DNA of 64,000 bases from Roseburia intestinalis L1-82 (GCF_900537995.1 NZ_LR027880.1:3294001-3358000); one strand, 5' to 3'; counted from the first letter of the stretch, positions 26,314 through 35,569 are shown. Notes: generated from the letters alone by a model not told the origin. A program made the numbers and translations.

Positions 26314-28854
26314 TCAATGGTGCCTTTTTATCCATGCGATCAGTATCACGATCAGAATACAGGCAAGGGAAACCCCGGCTCCCACCATAAATCCCGGTGT
26401 CCGGTAGCGCAGCTCGACCGTATGTGTTCCTTCGGTAAGATATGTGCTGATAAACGCCTCACCAAACACTTCCGGATCCGTCTGTTCTCCATCAACATAT
26501 AATTTCCATCCGGCATCATCCGCCACCGCAAAAATCAGTCGTCCTTCTTTTTTCACATCAATGGTTCCAGTGATTTTCGTATCGGAAAAGGAAGTCATCT
26601 CCATCGTCTGCTCATTTAACGTCTGATAAGCCGTATCTGCTGCATCGAGATTCAGGGCATATGCCGTAATATTCACTCTTTCTTCATTACTGTTTTTAAT
26701 CCTCACTTGTGTGCCCGCCGTACAGTATCCAAGATCAAGTGTATAGCCATGCGAAACTTTTGTGAAAGACTTTGTCCTGCCGTCACTGATCTCTTCCGTC
26801 ATGCTGTCCACAGTCGTCGATTCATAGGTTGCAAAAATGTATGCATCCTCCTGCACGTCAATCGTTGATTCCCCGACCACAGATTCGGACGGGATCTCCG
26901 TCAGCATCGGCTCATCTGCACCAAGAAGCTCTGCAAGTCTGTTCTGTGCCTCAATTTCATCTAAATCAGAATAATCCCACGCATCAATCACATCCTCATC
27001 CATCATAAAACCAAGTGGGAGCACATATTTATTTTCGTAAAGATACGTATTTCCGCTCTCTGCCACAAGGGTGCGGATCGGGTTTGCTTCCATTGCGTTA
27101 TCAGCGATCACATAGCGCAGGGACATCATTGCTGATAACAGCGGTGTTGCCCCGTTTACACAGTAGAAATTCTTGCCGCCTTCCATTCCGACTGCCTGGT
27201 AAAAATGACTGACATCCAGATTCATCAGCGATGAAAATTGCGTTGCGGAACGATATCCATACAGCGCCGCATCATTTTTCGTTTTGCGCTCTAATTCTTC
27301 CGTGCGGTAAAATAATATGCCCTTATCCTGTGCCTGATTTTCCGCCTCTGCAAGCACTGCATGATAGTCATCCATGGATTTCACATAGGCAGTCCTGCTC
27401 GTCGTATCAAATCCGGTCACATTGTAGTTAAAAAATAATTCTAAAAGCATCGCTGCACAGCCAAACGAGAGCATGATTTTTTTCAGTTCTTCCCTGGTCG
27501 CCTTTTTGATCTTTCCAATCTTTTTTACCACATCTTCCAGGATACATTCCTCCGCATAAAAATAGATCAGCAGCACCACAATATAGCTGCCCAGAAATAC
27601 ATAAGTTGCCGTTGCCGCGCTCTCTCCTAAGATCGTCCCATCGGAAAAATGATAGGAAACTGCCATCAGACCAACCGATGCCACTCCCGCTGCGATCACA
27701 TCTAAAAATCTCGTTCCTTTGAAATGCAAAAATGCCTCGTAGGATACCGCAAGCATCAGAAATGCATATAAAAAGGTCTGTCTGCCCGGCAGGGAATCCG
27801 GGAAGTGCATGCCATGCCAGATGAAATCAAGTATATTATTCGAAAAACTGATGACAAAAAATGCTGCCAGAAGTCCGCGTGAAAGCTTCTTTTTCCAGGA
27901 GATCTCACGGTTGAAAAGATACAGTACAAACAAAAGAAGCACAAATACGCCACAGTAAATATTCGGCCAGTGGTCTTTGCCCGTATAAGGTTCTGTCATC
28001 ACCGAGTGTCTCCCCAGCTCTGCAATGATGTTAAAATACCATTCCATTGTATCCGGAAATGAAATATTCTGTGAGCCGCTCGCTCCAAGGGTGATCGCCT
28101 CAGGAATGATCAGTATCGCTCCCGTCCCGCCCGCCAGAAGGGAATAAATTGCGAAACGGATCCACGCACCGATCCCGGTCTCTTTATTTTCCAGCCATGT
28201 GATCACAAACCAGATCACCTGAAAAATGCAGACCATGATCGCAATGTAATAATTACTGATAATACATAAAGACAGTGAAATATAATAAAGCAGTACTTTT
28301 TTCTCTTTGATCAGCTGTTCGAGTCCAAGAACGACAAGTGGTGCCAGCATCATGCAGTCTAACCACATGATATCCCATGCATAGGCTGCTGAGAATCCGC
28401 ACAACGCATAGGCTGTTGCAAAAATGCTGATTGCAGCATGATTTTTTTCAAAATGTTCCTTTAAATAATATCCGAAAAACAGTCCCGCCAATGAAATTTT
28501 TAAAATCACAAGCAAGGTCATAAATTCGATCACATGATTCTGCGGACAGAGTAGCAGCAGCCAGTTTAAGGGACTTGCCAGATAATAGGCGTACAGTGAA
28601 ATAAAATCTGCTCCAAGTCCGATATTCCAGGAGTAAAACATGCTGCCGCCATGTTTGATCTTATCCATCAGCTCCGTGAAAAACGGGCAGTACTGATGAT
28701 ACATATCGATATGTAAAATACACTGCTCTCCAAACGGATAGACGTCATGAAGAATGCAGATCACAGTCAGAATAAAAAACGGCAGAAAGAACGACGCAAT
28801 AAGCGGCATTCTTTCTTTCCACAACTGATTTTGGAGTTTCTTTTCTCTTTTCAA
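26314..28854 (-). CDS. YfhO family polytopic membrane protein
   Basis: 846 aa with about a dozen hydrophobic segments between residues 15 and 450, a large outside domain (about 460-815) and one final membrane helix. The N-terminal HIDMYHQYCPF...FYSWNIGLGADF is characteristic of YfhO proteins, which have a GT-C-like architecture. In Bacillus and Listeria, YfhO-type proteins are linked to glycosylation of lipoteichoic acid. That fits the adjacent LTA-synthase-like gene 26 bp upstream. Translation starts at TTG, with GAGAGG seven bases before it. Confidence 0.88.
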   Translation of the reverse strand: MKREKKLQNQLWKERMPLIASFFLPFFILTVICILHDVYPFGEQCILHIDMYHQYCPFFTELMDKIKHGGSMFYSWNIGLGADFISLYAYYLASPLNWLLLLCPQNHVIEFMTLLVILKISLAGLFFGYYLKEHFEKNHAAISIFATAYALCGFSAAYAWDIMWLDCMMLAPLVVLGLEQLIKEKKVLLYYISLSLCIISNYYIAIMVCIFQVIWFVITWLENKETGIGAWIRFAIYSLLAGGTGAILIIPEAITLGASGSQNISFPDTMEWYFNIIAELGRHSVMTEPYTGKDHWPNIYCGVFVLLLFVLYLFNREISWKKKLSRGLLAAFFVISFSNNILDFIWHGMHFPDSLPGRQTFLYAFLMLAVSYEAFLHFKGTRFLDVIAAGVASVGLMAVSYHFSDGTILGESAATATYVFLGSYIVVLLIYFYAEECILEDVVKKIGKIKKATREELKKIMLSFGCAAMLLELFFNYNVTGFDTTSRTAYVKSMDDYHAVLAEAENQAQDKGILFYRTEELERKTKNDAALYGYRSATQFSSLMNLDVSHFYQAVGMEGGKNFYCVNGATPLLSAMMSLRYVIADNAMEANPIRTLVAESGNTYLYENKYVLPLGFMMDEDVIDAWDYSDLDEIEAQNRLAELLGADEPMLTEIPSESVVGESTIDVQEDAYIFATYESTTVDSMTEEISDGRTKSFTKVSHGYTLDLGYCTAGTQVRIKNSNEERVNITAYALNLDAADTAYQTLNEQTMEMTSFSDTKITGTIDVKKEGRLIFAVADDAGWKLYVDGEQTDPEVFGEAFISTYLTEGTHTVELRYRTPGFMVGAGVSLACILIVILIAWIKRHH

Positions 28855-28880
28855 AACAAAACCTCTCTTTTTATCATTTC

Positions 28881-30812
28881 CTAATTAACAGTTCCATGAT
28901 CAAACAGTTCATAATACTGCAATTTCCGGTAAATATCCATCTCATCTTTTTCATCCGAGGCGCGGACTTCACTGCCATCCGCTTTTACTGTACGCACCGC
29001 GGAAATAACCGGGTATTCTGATTTTAAATGTAACAGATACGAACGATATTCATCCAATGGAACACCGGCGTGCTCTAAGACTTCCGCTGCCAGATAGTTC
29101 ACGCTCGTGTCTGCACCCGTTTCCTCTCCAATATCATAGTTTGCCCACACCACATAAGGAACCTGATAACGCAGTTTCTGCTGTTCCTCTGTCAAGTGAT
29201 TCCAGGACATCCCGTTCTTTGCAAGAACCGTAGATGCAACGGCATCACTCGGCTGATGATCTCCGAAAAAAACGATCACTGTTTTTTCATCTGCCTCTTC
29301 AAAATAGGAGATCAGATGTTCTAACGCGGAATCGGAAAGTTTTACCAGGGATAAATACTGCTGCAGTGAAAAATTTGTAGAATCTTTCACCGAGATATCC
29401 GGTGTAAAATTGCCGTACTGATCCTGATATCCACCGTGATTTTGCATGGTCACATTAAACACAAACAGCGGCGCATCCTTTTCCTTATTTTCATAAAATT
29501 CAATAATCTTATCCACGCAGCTCTCATCGCTGATATACTGTCTGACATACTGCGGATTCACATAATCATCTTTAAACACGCTCTCATTAAATCCCAGCAT
29601 CGGATAGACCGTATCGCGTTCCCATCCGCCGGCATTGTAAGGATGTGTCGCAATGGTCTGATATCCTAAAGTCTTCAGATAATCCGGAAGTGCCTTCAAA
29701 TCTCCATTGATGTACTGCTGATACGGGATGCTCCCCTGCGGGAGGAATGCCATTGTATTGCCGGTCAGAAATTCAAACTCTGTATTCGCGGTATTTCCAC
29801 CGCAGACAGATACGTTTAACATTCCCGTAACCGTATTTTTCTCCCCCTGCTCTAAGCTGTGGATAAACGGCATGTAATCCTCGTTGGTTTCAAAATCACC
29901 TAACACGGACAGATCCGAAAATGACTCATTCATCATTACAATGATATTCGGAAGATCTTCCTCCTTTTGTGTATCGTCTTCTTCTGCCTTAGAGCCTGAT
30001 TTCTCCGACATTGCACCGTCCTCCCCGTAGGAATCAAGCACCGCCTGTGCCTCAGCGGCGCTGTAATGCTCCGGTTTGTCGATCGACATATAGGCAAGAT
30101 TCATGACAAATGTGACTGCCATACCATCCACATCCGTCATGTAGACCGGCGTGAACAGTTTATTGTAAAGTCTGTGGCTGTTCTGAAAGTTCTCCTGCTG
30201 CAGTGTTCCCGCAAACAATGAAAGAACCACAGCCACCAGCGCTGCCGGAATCAGCCGTTTCCAGAATACCAAACGTGTCACTTTTACTTTTATAAAACGA
30301 AATAATACGATTGCTGCAAAAAATACCAGTGTCACAACGACCATGCGCGTATCCGGCATAAAATCATAATTATCTGCAACGCTCACAGCCGTTTTCCAGG
30401 AAAAAATATCCCACGGCACAATCGGATTCGTCCGGAAACGCACCACATAACTGTTCGCAATTCCATAAACCATTGCTGCAATGTATACGATCCGGTGCGC
30501 AGCCTTTAATTTTCCCGTCAGCACAAACAGGAAAACTGTTACCAGTTCAAACAGCACGATATTAAAAAACTGTGCCCACGGACGTACCACTGCAAATGGA
30601 TTGTGCGAATAACACTCCATCAGATAAAAACAAACTGCCGGCGGTAAAATGACAAGCAGTAATGTAACAATCCCACTCCCTGTCTTTTTTAAGATATCTG
30701 TTTTCCTGTCCGTCTGTTTTGCCCTGTCCGCCTTTCTCTGATTTCTCTGCTCCTTTAATTTTTCAAAAAAACCTTTCGGTTTTGTATTTTTTCTTTTTCT
30801 GCTCGCATTCAT
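28881..30812 (-). CDS. LTA synthase-like sulfatase family membrane protein
   Basis: 643 aa. A basic cytoplasmic N-terminus (about 1-50) and five hydrophobic helices (about 55-240) lead to an outside sulfatase-type domain. That domain starts LPNIIVMMNESFSDL, which carries the first metal ligand, followed by the presumed nucleophile Thr in GGNTANTEFEFLTGN, then WERDTVYP, MQNHGG and FFGDHQPS. This is the layout of lipoteichoic acid synthases that polymerise glycerol-phosphate, but other phosphoglycerol transferases share it. GAGG six bases upstream favours this ATG over one 35 codons earlier. It pairs with yfhO. Confidence 0.88.
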   Translation of the reverse strand: MNASRKRKNTKPKGFFEKLKEQRNQRKADRAKQTDRKTDILKKTGSGIVTLLLVILPPAVCFYLMECYSHNPFAVVRPWAQFFNIVLFELVTVFLFVLTGKLKAAHRIVYIAAMVYGIANSYVVRFRTNPIVPWDIFSWKTAVSVADNYDFMPDTRMVVVTLVFFAAIVLFRFIKVKVTRLVFWKRLIPAALVAVVLSLFAGTLQQENFQNSHRLYNKLFTPVYMTDVDGMAVTFVMNLAYMSIDKPEHYSAAEAQAVLDSYGEDGAMSEKSGSKAEEDDTQKEEDLPNIIVMMNESFSDLSVLGDFETNEDYMPFIHSLEQGEKNTVTGMLNVSVCGGNTANTEFEFLTGNTMAFLPQGSIPYQQYINGDLKALPDYLKTLGYQTIATHPYNAGGWERDTVYPMLGFNESVFKDDYVNPQYVRQYISDESCVDKIIEFYENKEKDAPLFVFNVTMQNHGGYQDQYGNFTPDISVKDSTNFSLQQYLSLVKLSDSALEHLISYFEEADEKTVIVFFGDHQPSDAVASTVLAKNGMSWNHLTEEQQKLRYQVPYVVWANYDIGEETGADTSVNYLAAEVLEHAGVPLDEYRSYLLHLKSEYPVISAVRTVKADGSEVRASDEKDEMDIYRKLQYYELFDHGTVN

Positions 30813-31059
30813 ATCAAACCTCACTTCAAAGGGAGAATCTACTTTCCCCGGATCTTTAGCCGAATGATATTTTAGCACATTCCTCATACAAATAACATCC
30901 GTTCGTAAAAAATTCATAAATTCCTAAATATTACTGCGTATTTTCCCTGAATCTAAATTTGTATGTCTGGATTTTTGCATATTATGTCGAATCCGGCAGT
31001 TATTTTGACGCTTTATGTTAATAAAGTAACAATGTTTCTCCACAGACGTCTTTATTGTC
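30813..31059. other. Intergenic DNA upstream of the LTA synthase-like gene
   Basis: AT-rich, no ORF I can support. A TAAAAT box lies on the minus strand near 30870 without a good -35 partner. The plus-strand promoter for the small ORF begins just after this stretch. Confidence 0.4.
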
Positions 31060-31088
31060 TTGACATTTCAGGGAATATTTTTTAACAT
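31060..31088 (+). promoter_or_regulatory. SigA-type promoter for the 47-codon ORF
   Basis: Plus strand TTGACA, 17 bp, TAACAT, about 50 bp before the small ORF start. Confidence 0.7.
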
Positions 31089-31137
31089 AAAACATATATG
31101 ATGTATCGATTTGAATGGCGTAAAAAGGAAAATGAAT

Positions 31138-31281
31138 ATGAATAGCGAAGCTGAAATCACCCGTCTGGCAAAAGAAAATGAAACATTCCAAAAAATCATC
31201 GAGACACAGCAACATACGATCAATCTTCTCATTGATCATTTTATTTCCGGTCAGAAAGAAAAAGAGCCAGAAAAGAATTAA
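31138..31281 (+). CDS. Small coiled-coil-like protein, unknown function
   Basis: 47 codons, beginning MNSEAEITRLAKENETFQ and ending in EKEPEKN. The middle has a heptad-like spacing of I, L, F and I, suggesting a short coiled coil or helix. AAGGA lies eight bases before the ATG; a second ATG six bases upstream is too close to that site. A clean promoter precedes it, and its 3' end overlaps the hairpin that terminates tRNA-Thr from the other strand. Promoter, ribosome site and non-random composition support it, but I recognise no family. Confidence 0.55.
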   Translation: MNSEAEITRLAKENETFQKIIETQQHTINLLIDHFISGQKEKEPEKN

Positions 31282-31304
31282 GTTATCACTTAAACTTTTC
31301 TGGC
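31254..31304 (-). terminator. Intrinsic terminator after tRNA-Thr
   Basis: Stem GCCAGAAAAG/CTTTTCTGGC plus an inner TTAAGT/ACTTAA stem with a four-base loop; on the minus strand it is followed by TCTTTTTCTTT. It overlaps the end of the small plus-strand ORF, and its tract of T's lies in that ORF. Confidence 0.8.
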
Positions 31305-31314
31305 ATAAAAAAAA

Positions 31315-31386
31315 GCTGCTGACGGGAATCGGACCCGTGACCTCCGCACTACCAATGCGACGCTCTACCGACTGAGCCACAGCAGC
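31315..31386 (-). tRNA. tRNA-Thr (GGT)
   Basis: 72-nt cloverleaf: acceptor GCTGCTG/CAGCAGC, D arm GCTC/GAGC, anticodon loop TTGGTAG giving anticodon GGT, T arm ACGGG/CCCGT. CCA is not encoded. It has its own promoter and terminator. Confidence 0.95.
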
Positions 31387-31411
31387 ATCATGTTTTCTCA
31401 ACACCTGTATT

Positions 31412-31440
31412 ACTATACAATAGGATCGTCCGATTGTCAA
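31412..31440 (-). promoter_or_regulatory. tRNA-Thr promoter
   Basis: Minus strand TTGACA, 17 bp, TATAGT, 26 bp before the tRNA 5' end. Confidence 0.85.
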
Positions 31441-31498
31441 GCATAAAATCCAAGAAATTTTTGTAATTTTTCAAAATATTTATACTTATTCAACATTT

Positions 31499-31657
31499 CC
31501 GGGGGTTTGAAATAACTTTAACCACCTGACAACACCCCCGGATGCGTACAAAATACGCATCCGGGGGTGCTGTTCTTCGGGTCTTCTGGCTACCTGGTGT
31601 TCCGCCACCACATCCGTTATGTTCTTCCCGTTTTCGCTTCAACCAGCCTCTCCTTCT
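31499..31657 (-). other. Structured 3' region of the PIN-like gene with competing hairpins
   Basis: A 16-bp perfect stem (31533-31548 with 31554-31569) built from CACCCCCGGATGCGTA and its complement. CCGGGGGT at 31499-31506 can pair with the same ACCCCCGG, so two hairpins exclude each other. Nearer the stop codon are a TGGTG/CACCA hairpin and a CGGG/CCCG pairing. No T tract follows the strong stem, so it is not a standard intrinsic terminator. No ORF is supported here. Confidence 0.55.
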
Positions 31658-33037
31658 TTACATCCGATTCATAATCTTGATGTGTGACTTAAAAAGAGAA
31701 TAATATTTCATTCCCTTATCCTTGCCATAATGTCCCTGCAATGCTGCTCTTAATGAATTAAGGTTCTTTCTCTTTGTATTTGCTTTATACAAAAACGAAG
31801 AAAAATCTTCCGGACAGTCCATTTTCGGATCACTGTAAGCAAATACCGTCTGACAGTAAACATCAAACTTCTCTTCCTCACTGATCGCAGTCTGATTTAC
31901 ACGACAGATTGCATACGCAGAACTGTTTTTTGCCTCCTGATAAAGTTCTTTTCCAATATCTTCACCAAAGAACAATACCAGCGCATTGTGAAAATCTGCA
32001 AGCCGATCCTTACTGATGCAGGTAAGCAGACTGCGAATGACATCGTCCTGTTCCTGTGAGATCTCTGTCTTTTCAACTGCTTCCTTACGCGGATCTGTAA
32101 ATGGCAGTTTCTGATCCGCATTTACAGTTTCATCCGGCCTCATGATTTCATCCGGTATCTCCATCTGGATTTCTCCCGGTTCTGACTGTTCATCTGTTCC
32201 TGCAGTTTTTTCCGTCTGTGCCGTTTCTTTTATTTTTGCTGTTTCCACCTGCTCTAGAGTTTCCTCCGGTTCTGCCATTTTATCCGGTTTTCCGGCTTCA
32301 CCCGGTTCTGCTGTCTCATCCGGTTTTCCGGTTTCACCCGGTTCTGCTGTCTCATCCGGTTTTCCGGCTTCACCCGGTTCTGCCGTCTCATCCGGTTTTC
32401 CGGCTTTTCCCTGCTCCAACACTCCGGTCAGTTCTGCAGTCTCCATCATTTCTGAGGCTTCATTCAGTTTTGAGACTTCATTTAACTCTGAAACTCCATT
32501 CAGCTTTTCGACCTCACCCGGCTCTTCGCTTTTATCCGTTTCTGTCATCTCATTCATCTTTGCTGTCACAATCTCAGCTTCATCTGCCAGACTTCCAGCC
32601 ACGTCCCCGGCGTTCTTCTCCTCCGCTTCAAAGAAAATTTCTCTTTCTCCATTCGTCTTTGCTTTTTGCTGCAGTCTGCGGTTTAATTCCTTTCCGCTCA
32701 AACGCTGCACCGGCATGTTACGCTGTTTCCAGTAGCGTACGGCTGCATCAAATCCGGTATCATTTGAAACGATCACATAGCTGTTTGCCTGATTCTCACA
32801 CAACAAGTATCCAAGCTGTGTAACAAGCTGGAAATCCAGTGCATTGCTTCCCTCAAAACATTTTATAAACTCTGCTTCTTTCTCCGTCTCCTTCAGTAAC
32901 CTCACATTTTCGTAATTCATATGCGGACTTTTCTGCGTATAAAATACGATCACTTCCTCATCGGGCTGTGATGCTACCAGTAACGGCACCCATATATCGC
33001 CTACATTCTCACTGTCAACCAAATATATTCTTTTCAT
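31658..33037 (-). CDS. PIN-like domain protein with acidic tandem-repeat linker
   Basis: 459 aa. Residues about 1-130 look like a PIN/NYN-type nuclease fold: IYLVDSENVG at the N-terminus, ALDFQLVTQLGYLL in the middle and VIVSNDTGFDAAVRYWK, which place the expected acidic residues. Residues about 140-335 are low-complexity E/T/P/K sequence with four 12-residue repeats around GKPDETAEPGE. The C-terminal 120 residues are a helical domain with no match I can name. The ribosome site is weak. It may be an RNase; substrate unknown. It is flanked by a structured 3' region and thiC. Confidence 0.65.
   Translation of the reverse strand: MKRIYLVDSENVGDIWVPLLVASQPDEEVIVFYTQKSPHMNYENVRLLKETEKEAEFIKCFEGSNALDFQLVTQLGYLLCENQANSYVIVSNDTGFDAAVRYWKQRNMPVQRLSGKELNRRLQQKAKTNGEREIFFEAEEKNAGDVAGSLADEAEIVTAKMNEMTETDKSEEPGEVEKLNGVSELNEVSKLNEASEMMETAELTGVLEQGKAGKPDETAEPGEAGKPDETAEPGETGKPDETAEPGEAGKPDKMAEPEETLEQVETAKIKETAQTEKTAGTDEQSEPGEIQMEIPDEIMRPDETVNADQKLPFTDPRKEAVEKTEISQEQDDVIRSLLTCISKDRLADFHNALVLFFGEDIGKELYQEAKNSSAYAICRVNQTAISEEEKFDVYCQTVFAYSDPKMDCPEDFSSFLYKANTKRKNLNSLRAALQGHYGKDKGMKYYSLFKSHIKIMNRM
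32279..32406 (-). repeat. 36-bp tandem repeats inside the PIN-like gene
   Basis: About four in-frame units encoding variants of AGKPDETAEPGE; the middle units differ by one or two bases. They encode the acidic linker and could vary in copy number between strains. Confidence 0.85.
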
Positions 33038-33102
33038 CTGATCACCGGCTGATTGAAACAGTTTTATTATAACATAAGACGGAATGAAGCCTCCACTCTT
33101 TT

Positions 33103-34407
33103 TTACAAAATATCAATATATTCTCCTGCAAGCGCTTTGTTCATACTGCGCACTGCACAGAATTTTCCACACATGGAACAGGTGTCCTCATGCTCCGGTT
33201 TTCTACTGTTCCAGATTGCTTTTGCGGTTTCCGGATCAATCGCACATTCCCACTGCGCATCCCAGTCTAAGACGCGTCTTGCGTCTGCCATCTTATCATC
33301 GATCTCTCTCGCACCACGGACTCCTTTTGCGATGTCTGCAGCGTGTGCCGCGATCTTTGATGCAATGATTCCCTGTTTTACATCCTCCACATTTGGAAGT
33401 GCCAAGTGTTCTGCCGGTGTGACATAGCATAAAAATGCTGCTCCGTTTTGTGCTGCAATCGCCCCGCCGATTGCGGATGTGATATGGTCATATCCCGGTG
33501 CGATATCAGTGACAAGTGGTCCTAACACATAAAATGGTGCTCCCATGCAGATGCTTTGCTGGATCTTCATATTTGCTGCGATCTGATCCATCGGCATATG
33601 TCCCGGTCCTTCTACCATGACCTGTACATCTTTCTCCCATGCGCGTTTTGTCAGCTCTCCAAGTCTTACTAACTCTTCGATCTGACAGACATCGGATGCA
33701 TCTGCGAGACATCCCGGACGGCAGGCATCTCCAAGTGAAATGGTAACATCATGCTCACGGCAGATTTCAAGGATCTCATCATAATATTCATAAAACGGAT
33801 TTTCCTCCCCCGTCATGCACATCCATGCAAATACAAGGGAACCGCCGCGGGAAACGATGTTCATTTTACGTTTATGTTTCCGGATCTGCTCGATTGTCTT
33901 TCTTGTAATTCCGCAGTGCAGTGTCACAAAATCCACACCATCTTCCGCATGCAGACGCACCACATCAATAAAATCTTTTGCGGTCAGTGTCGCAAGATCT
34001 CTCTGGTAATGGATCACAGAATCATAGATCGGCACGGTACCGATCATTGCCGGACATTCTGCAGTCAGTTTTCTGCGGAACGGAATCGTATTGCCGTGGG
34101 AAGATAAATCCATGATGGCATGTGCACCCATGCTGACAGCCGCCATCACTTTCTCCATCTCCACATCATAATCCTTGCAGTCTCTCGACACACCGAGATT
34201 GACATTGATCTTCGTGCGTAACATTGATCCTACACCTTCCGGATCAATGCAGGTGTGATGCTTGTTGGCGCAGATTGCTACTTTTCCCTCTGCTACAAGC
34301 GGCATCAGCTCTTCTACGGTCATGCGCTCTTTTTTCGCTACAATTTCTAATTCTTTGGTCACGATGCCTCTGCGTGCGGCATCCATCTGTGTGGTATACT
34401 GTTCCAT
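33103..34407 (-). CDS. thiC: Phosphomethylpyrimidine synthase ThiC
   Basis: Radical SAM enzyme that turns AIR into HMP phosphate for thiamine. 434 aa, the shorter clostridial type. The C-terminal cluster motif reads CSMCGKFC (C-x2-C-x3-C), one residue shorter than the CX2CX4C of the enterobacterial enzyme. Conserved blocks include [16 protein letters not shown] text, [36 protein letters not shown] and [21 protein letters not shown] seven bases before MEQYTTQMD sets the start. It is controlled by the TPP riboswitch upstream. Confidence 0.97.
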   Translation of the reverse strand: MEQYTTQMDAARRGIVTKELEIVAKKERMTVEELMPLVAEGKVAICANKHHTCIDPEGVGSMLRTKINVNLGVSRDCKDYDVEMEKVMAAVSMGAHAIMDLSSHGNTIPFRRKLTAECPAMIGTVPIYDSVIHYQRDLATLTAKDFIDVVRLHAEDGVDFVTLHCGITRKTIEQIRKHKRKMNIVSRGGSLVFAWMCMTGEENPFYEYYDEILEICREHDVTISLGDACRPGCLADASDVCQIEELVRLGELTKRAWEKDVQVMVEGPGHMPMDQIAANMKIQQSICMGAPFYVLGPLVTDIAPGYDHITSAIGGAIAAQNGAAFLCYVTPAEHLALPNVEDVKQGIIASKIAAHAADIAKGVRGAREIDDKMADARRVLDWDAQWECAIDPETAKAIWNSRKPEHEDTCSMCGKFCAVRSMNKALAGEYIDIL

Positions 34408-34474
34408 ACGTTTTTCTCCTTTTTCGCATGGGGGACTGCTTGAACCACTGTCTGGCAAACGAATTCTCCACGTC

Positions 34475-34508
34475 AAAAAATCTCCTGCCGCAAGCGCGAC
34501 AGGAGATA
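34475..34508 (-). terminator. Riboswitch terminator upstream of thiC
   Basis: Minus-strand stem ATCTCCTGTCGC/GCGGCAGGAGAT with loop GCTT, followed by six T, between the TPP aptamer and thiC. It is the expression platform: TPP binding should favour this terminator. Confidence 0.92.
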
Positions 34509-34519
34509 GCATCTTCCCA

Positions 34520-34627
34520 ATACGCTCCCTACGACAGTATTAACTGACAGGTTCAAAGAGTCAGGTTTTAACCTTCTCAACTGCAATCCCTCCGGGCATT
34601 CTCCCGGACATGCAGTCCCTCTGCGTT
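34520..34627 (-). ncRNA. TPP riboswitch (THI element)
   Basis: The minus-strand RNA has the TPP hallmarks: a GTTGAGAA block (usual CTGAGA), GAACCTG followed by AGTTAATACTG, and CGTAGGGA. It is closed by a P1 stem ACGC/GCGT. The order P1-P2-P3-P4-P5 fits the known fold, and the neighbour is thiC. Confidence 0.95.
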
Positions 34628-34656
34628 GTTTTCTATTAAGTTTTATCGACTTGTTC

Positions 34657-34685
34657 AGTCTAGCCTAATCTGTGACGGTTGTCAA
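34657..34685 (-). promoter_or_regulatory. thiC promoter
   Basis: Minus strand TTGACA, 17 bp, TAGACT, about 30 bp before the riboswitch. Confidence 0.8.
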
Positions 34686-34697
34686 TATTTGTACAAC

Positions 34698-34725
34698 AAA
34701 AAAGACAGCCACTGCTGTCTTTTTT
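34698..34725. terminator. Bidirectional terminator between sigH and thiC
   Basis: GACAGC/GCTGTC stem with CACT loop, flanked by six A and six T, so it works on both strands. The stretch 34726-34894 holds no gene I can support. Confidence 0.85.
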
Positions 34726-34894
34726 AGGAGAAGGTATTTTTACTATGGGGTATAGCAAAAACTATATATAATGTATTGGGGGGTTTTTACAGTGATTATA
34801 ATAGCATGATTTTCTCAATAAGTGTTCACAAATGTTACAATTTTCTCATTTATTTTTTATGCAATATGCACAGGTATTTTTCGTGACTATCTAC

Positions 34895-34915
34895 AAAAAA
34901 GAAGGCGAATCTTCT
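34895..34915 (-). terminator. Short terminator at the end of sigH
   Basis: Minus-strand AGAAG/CTTCT with a six-base loop and six T, beginning at the sigH stop codon. The stem is short, so it may be leaky. Confidence 0.55.
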
Positions 34916-35540
34916 ACATCTTCCCTATTTCAGGATTCGTCTCCCGAATTTTTGCTTTAATACGGGAGAGCGCATTATCAATAGATTTTGGTGATTTTCC
35001 CATTTTTTCTGCAATCTGCTGATAATGAAATCCCGCAAGATACTGGTCTAATACTTCCCGTTCCATCTTACTTAAATGCGTCCTGAGCTTCTCCCAGAAC
35101 TGTGCCACATTTTCCTGATCGATCATCATCTGCTCCGGATTTCCGATTCCGTCCATGGTCAGCGTTTCCGCCAGAGGATATCCGTTTTCACTGTTTTCTG
35201 AGTAGAAAGAAACATAGGAATTGAGCGGCGCATGTTTTTTCCGGTTCGACGCCTCAACTGCCTTGTATAACTGTCTCGTAATACACAATTCTGCGAAATG
35301 AAAAAAAGATGTTTCTTTCGTATCATCGTAATCTCTGATTGCCTTAAACAGACCGATCATTCCCTCCTGGATCAGATCATCCGTCTCACCGCCAATCAGA
35401 AATACTGCATTTGCCTTTTTGCGGACCAGCGGTTTATATTTATCTAAAATGTAATCCATGATCTTTCCGTCCGGATCACCGCTGTTTTTTAATGCCGCAA
35501 TCAGCTGTTCGTCTGTCAAATCCCGATATGACTCTAACAT
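34914..35540 (-). CDS. sigH: RNA polymerase sigma factor SigH (sigma-30) family
   Basis: 208 aa sigma-70-family factor of the SigH type. Region 2 runs over about residues 30-100 (YKPLVRKKANAVFLIGGETDDLIQEGMIGLFKAIRDYD) and region 4 over about 145-200, with helix-turn-helix AGFHYQQIAEKMGKSPKSIDNAL. It is the last gene of the cysE-cysS-mrnC-rlmB-sigH series seen across Firmicutes, which supports the name; in spore formers it starts the sporulation cascade. The yacP gene that often separates rlmB and sigH is absent. Confidence 0.92.
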   Translation of the reverse strand: MLESYRDLTDEQLIAALKNSGDPDGKIMDYILDKYKPLVRKKANAVFLIGGETDDLIQEGMIGLFKAIRDYDDTKETSFFHFAELCITRQLYKAVEASNRKKHAPLNSYVSFYSENSENGYPLAETLTMDGIGNPEQMMIDQENVAQFWEKLRTHLSKMEREVLDQYLAGFHYQQIAEKMGKSPKSIDNALSRIKAKIRETNPEIGKM

Positions 35541-35569
35541 GTTCCTCCCAAGACTCCTGATACAATATC

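Noticed and set aside
31018..31440. 140-codon minus-strand ORF with the text AAVAQSVERRIGSAEVTGPIPVSS
   Set aside because: This is a translation of the tRNA-Thr gene and flanks, a common false ORF. The tRNA, its promoter and terminator explain the sequence.
32142..32823. Two long plus-strand ORFs (about 200 codons) opposite the PIN-like gene
   Set aside because: They mirror the low-complexity repeats of the minus-strand gene; no ribosome site and biased composition.
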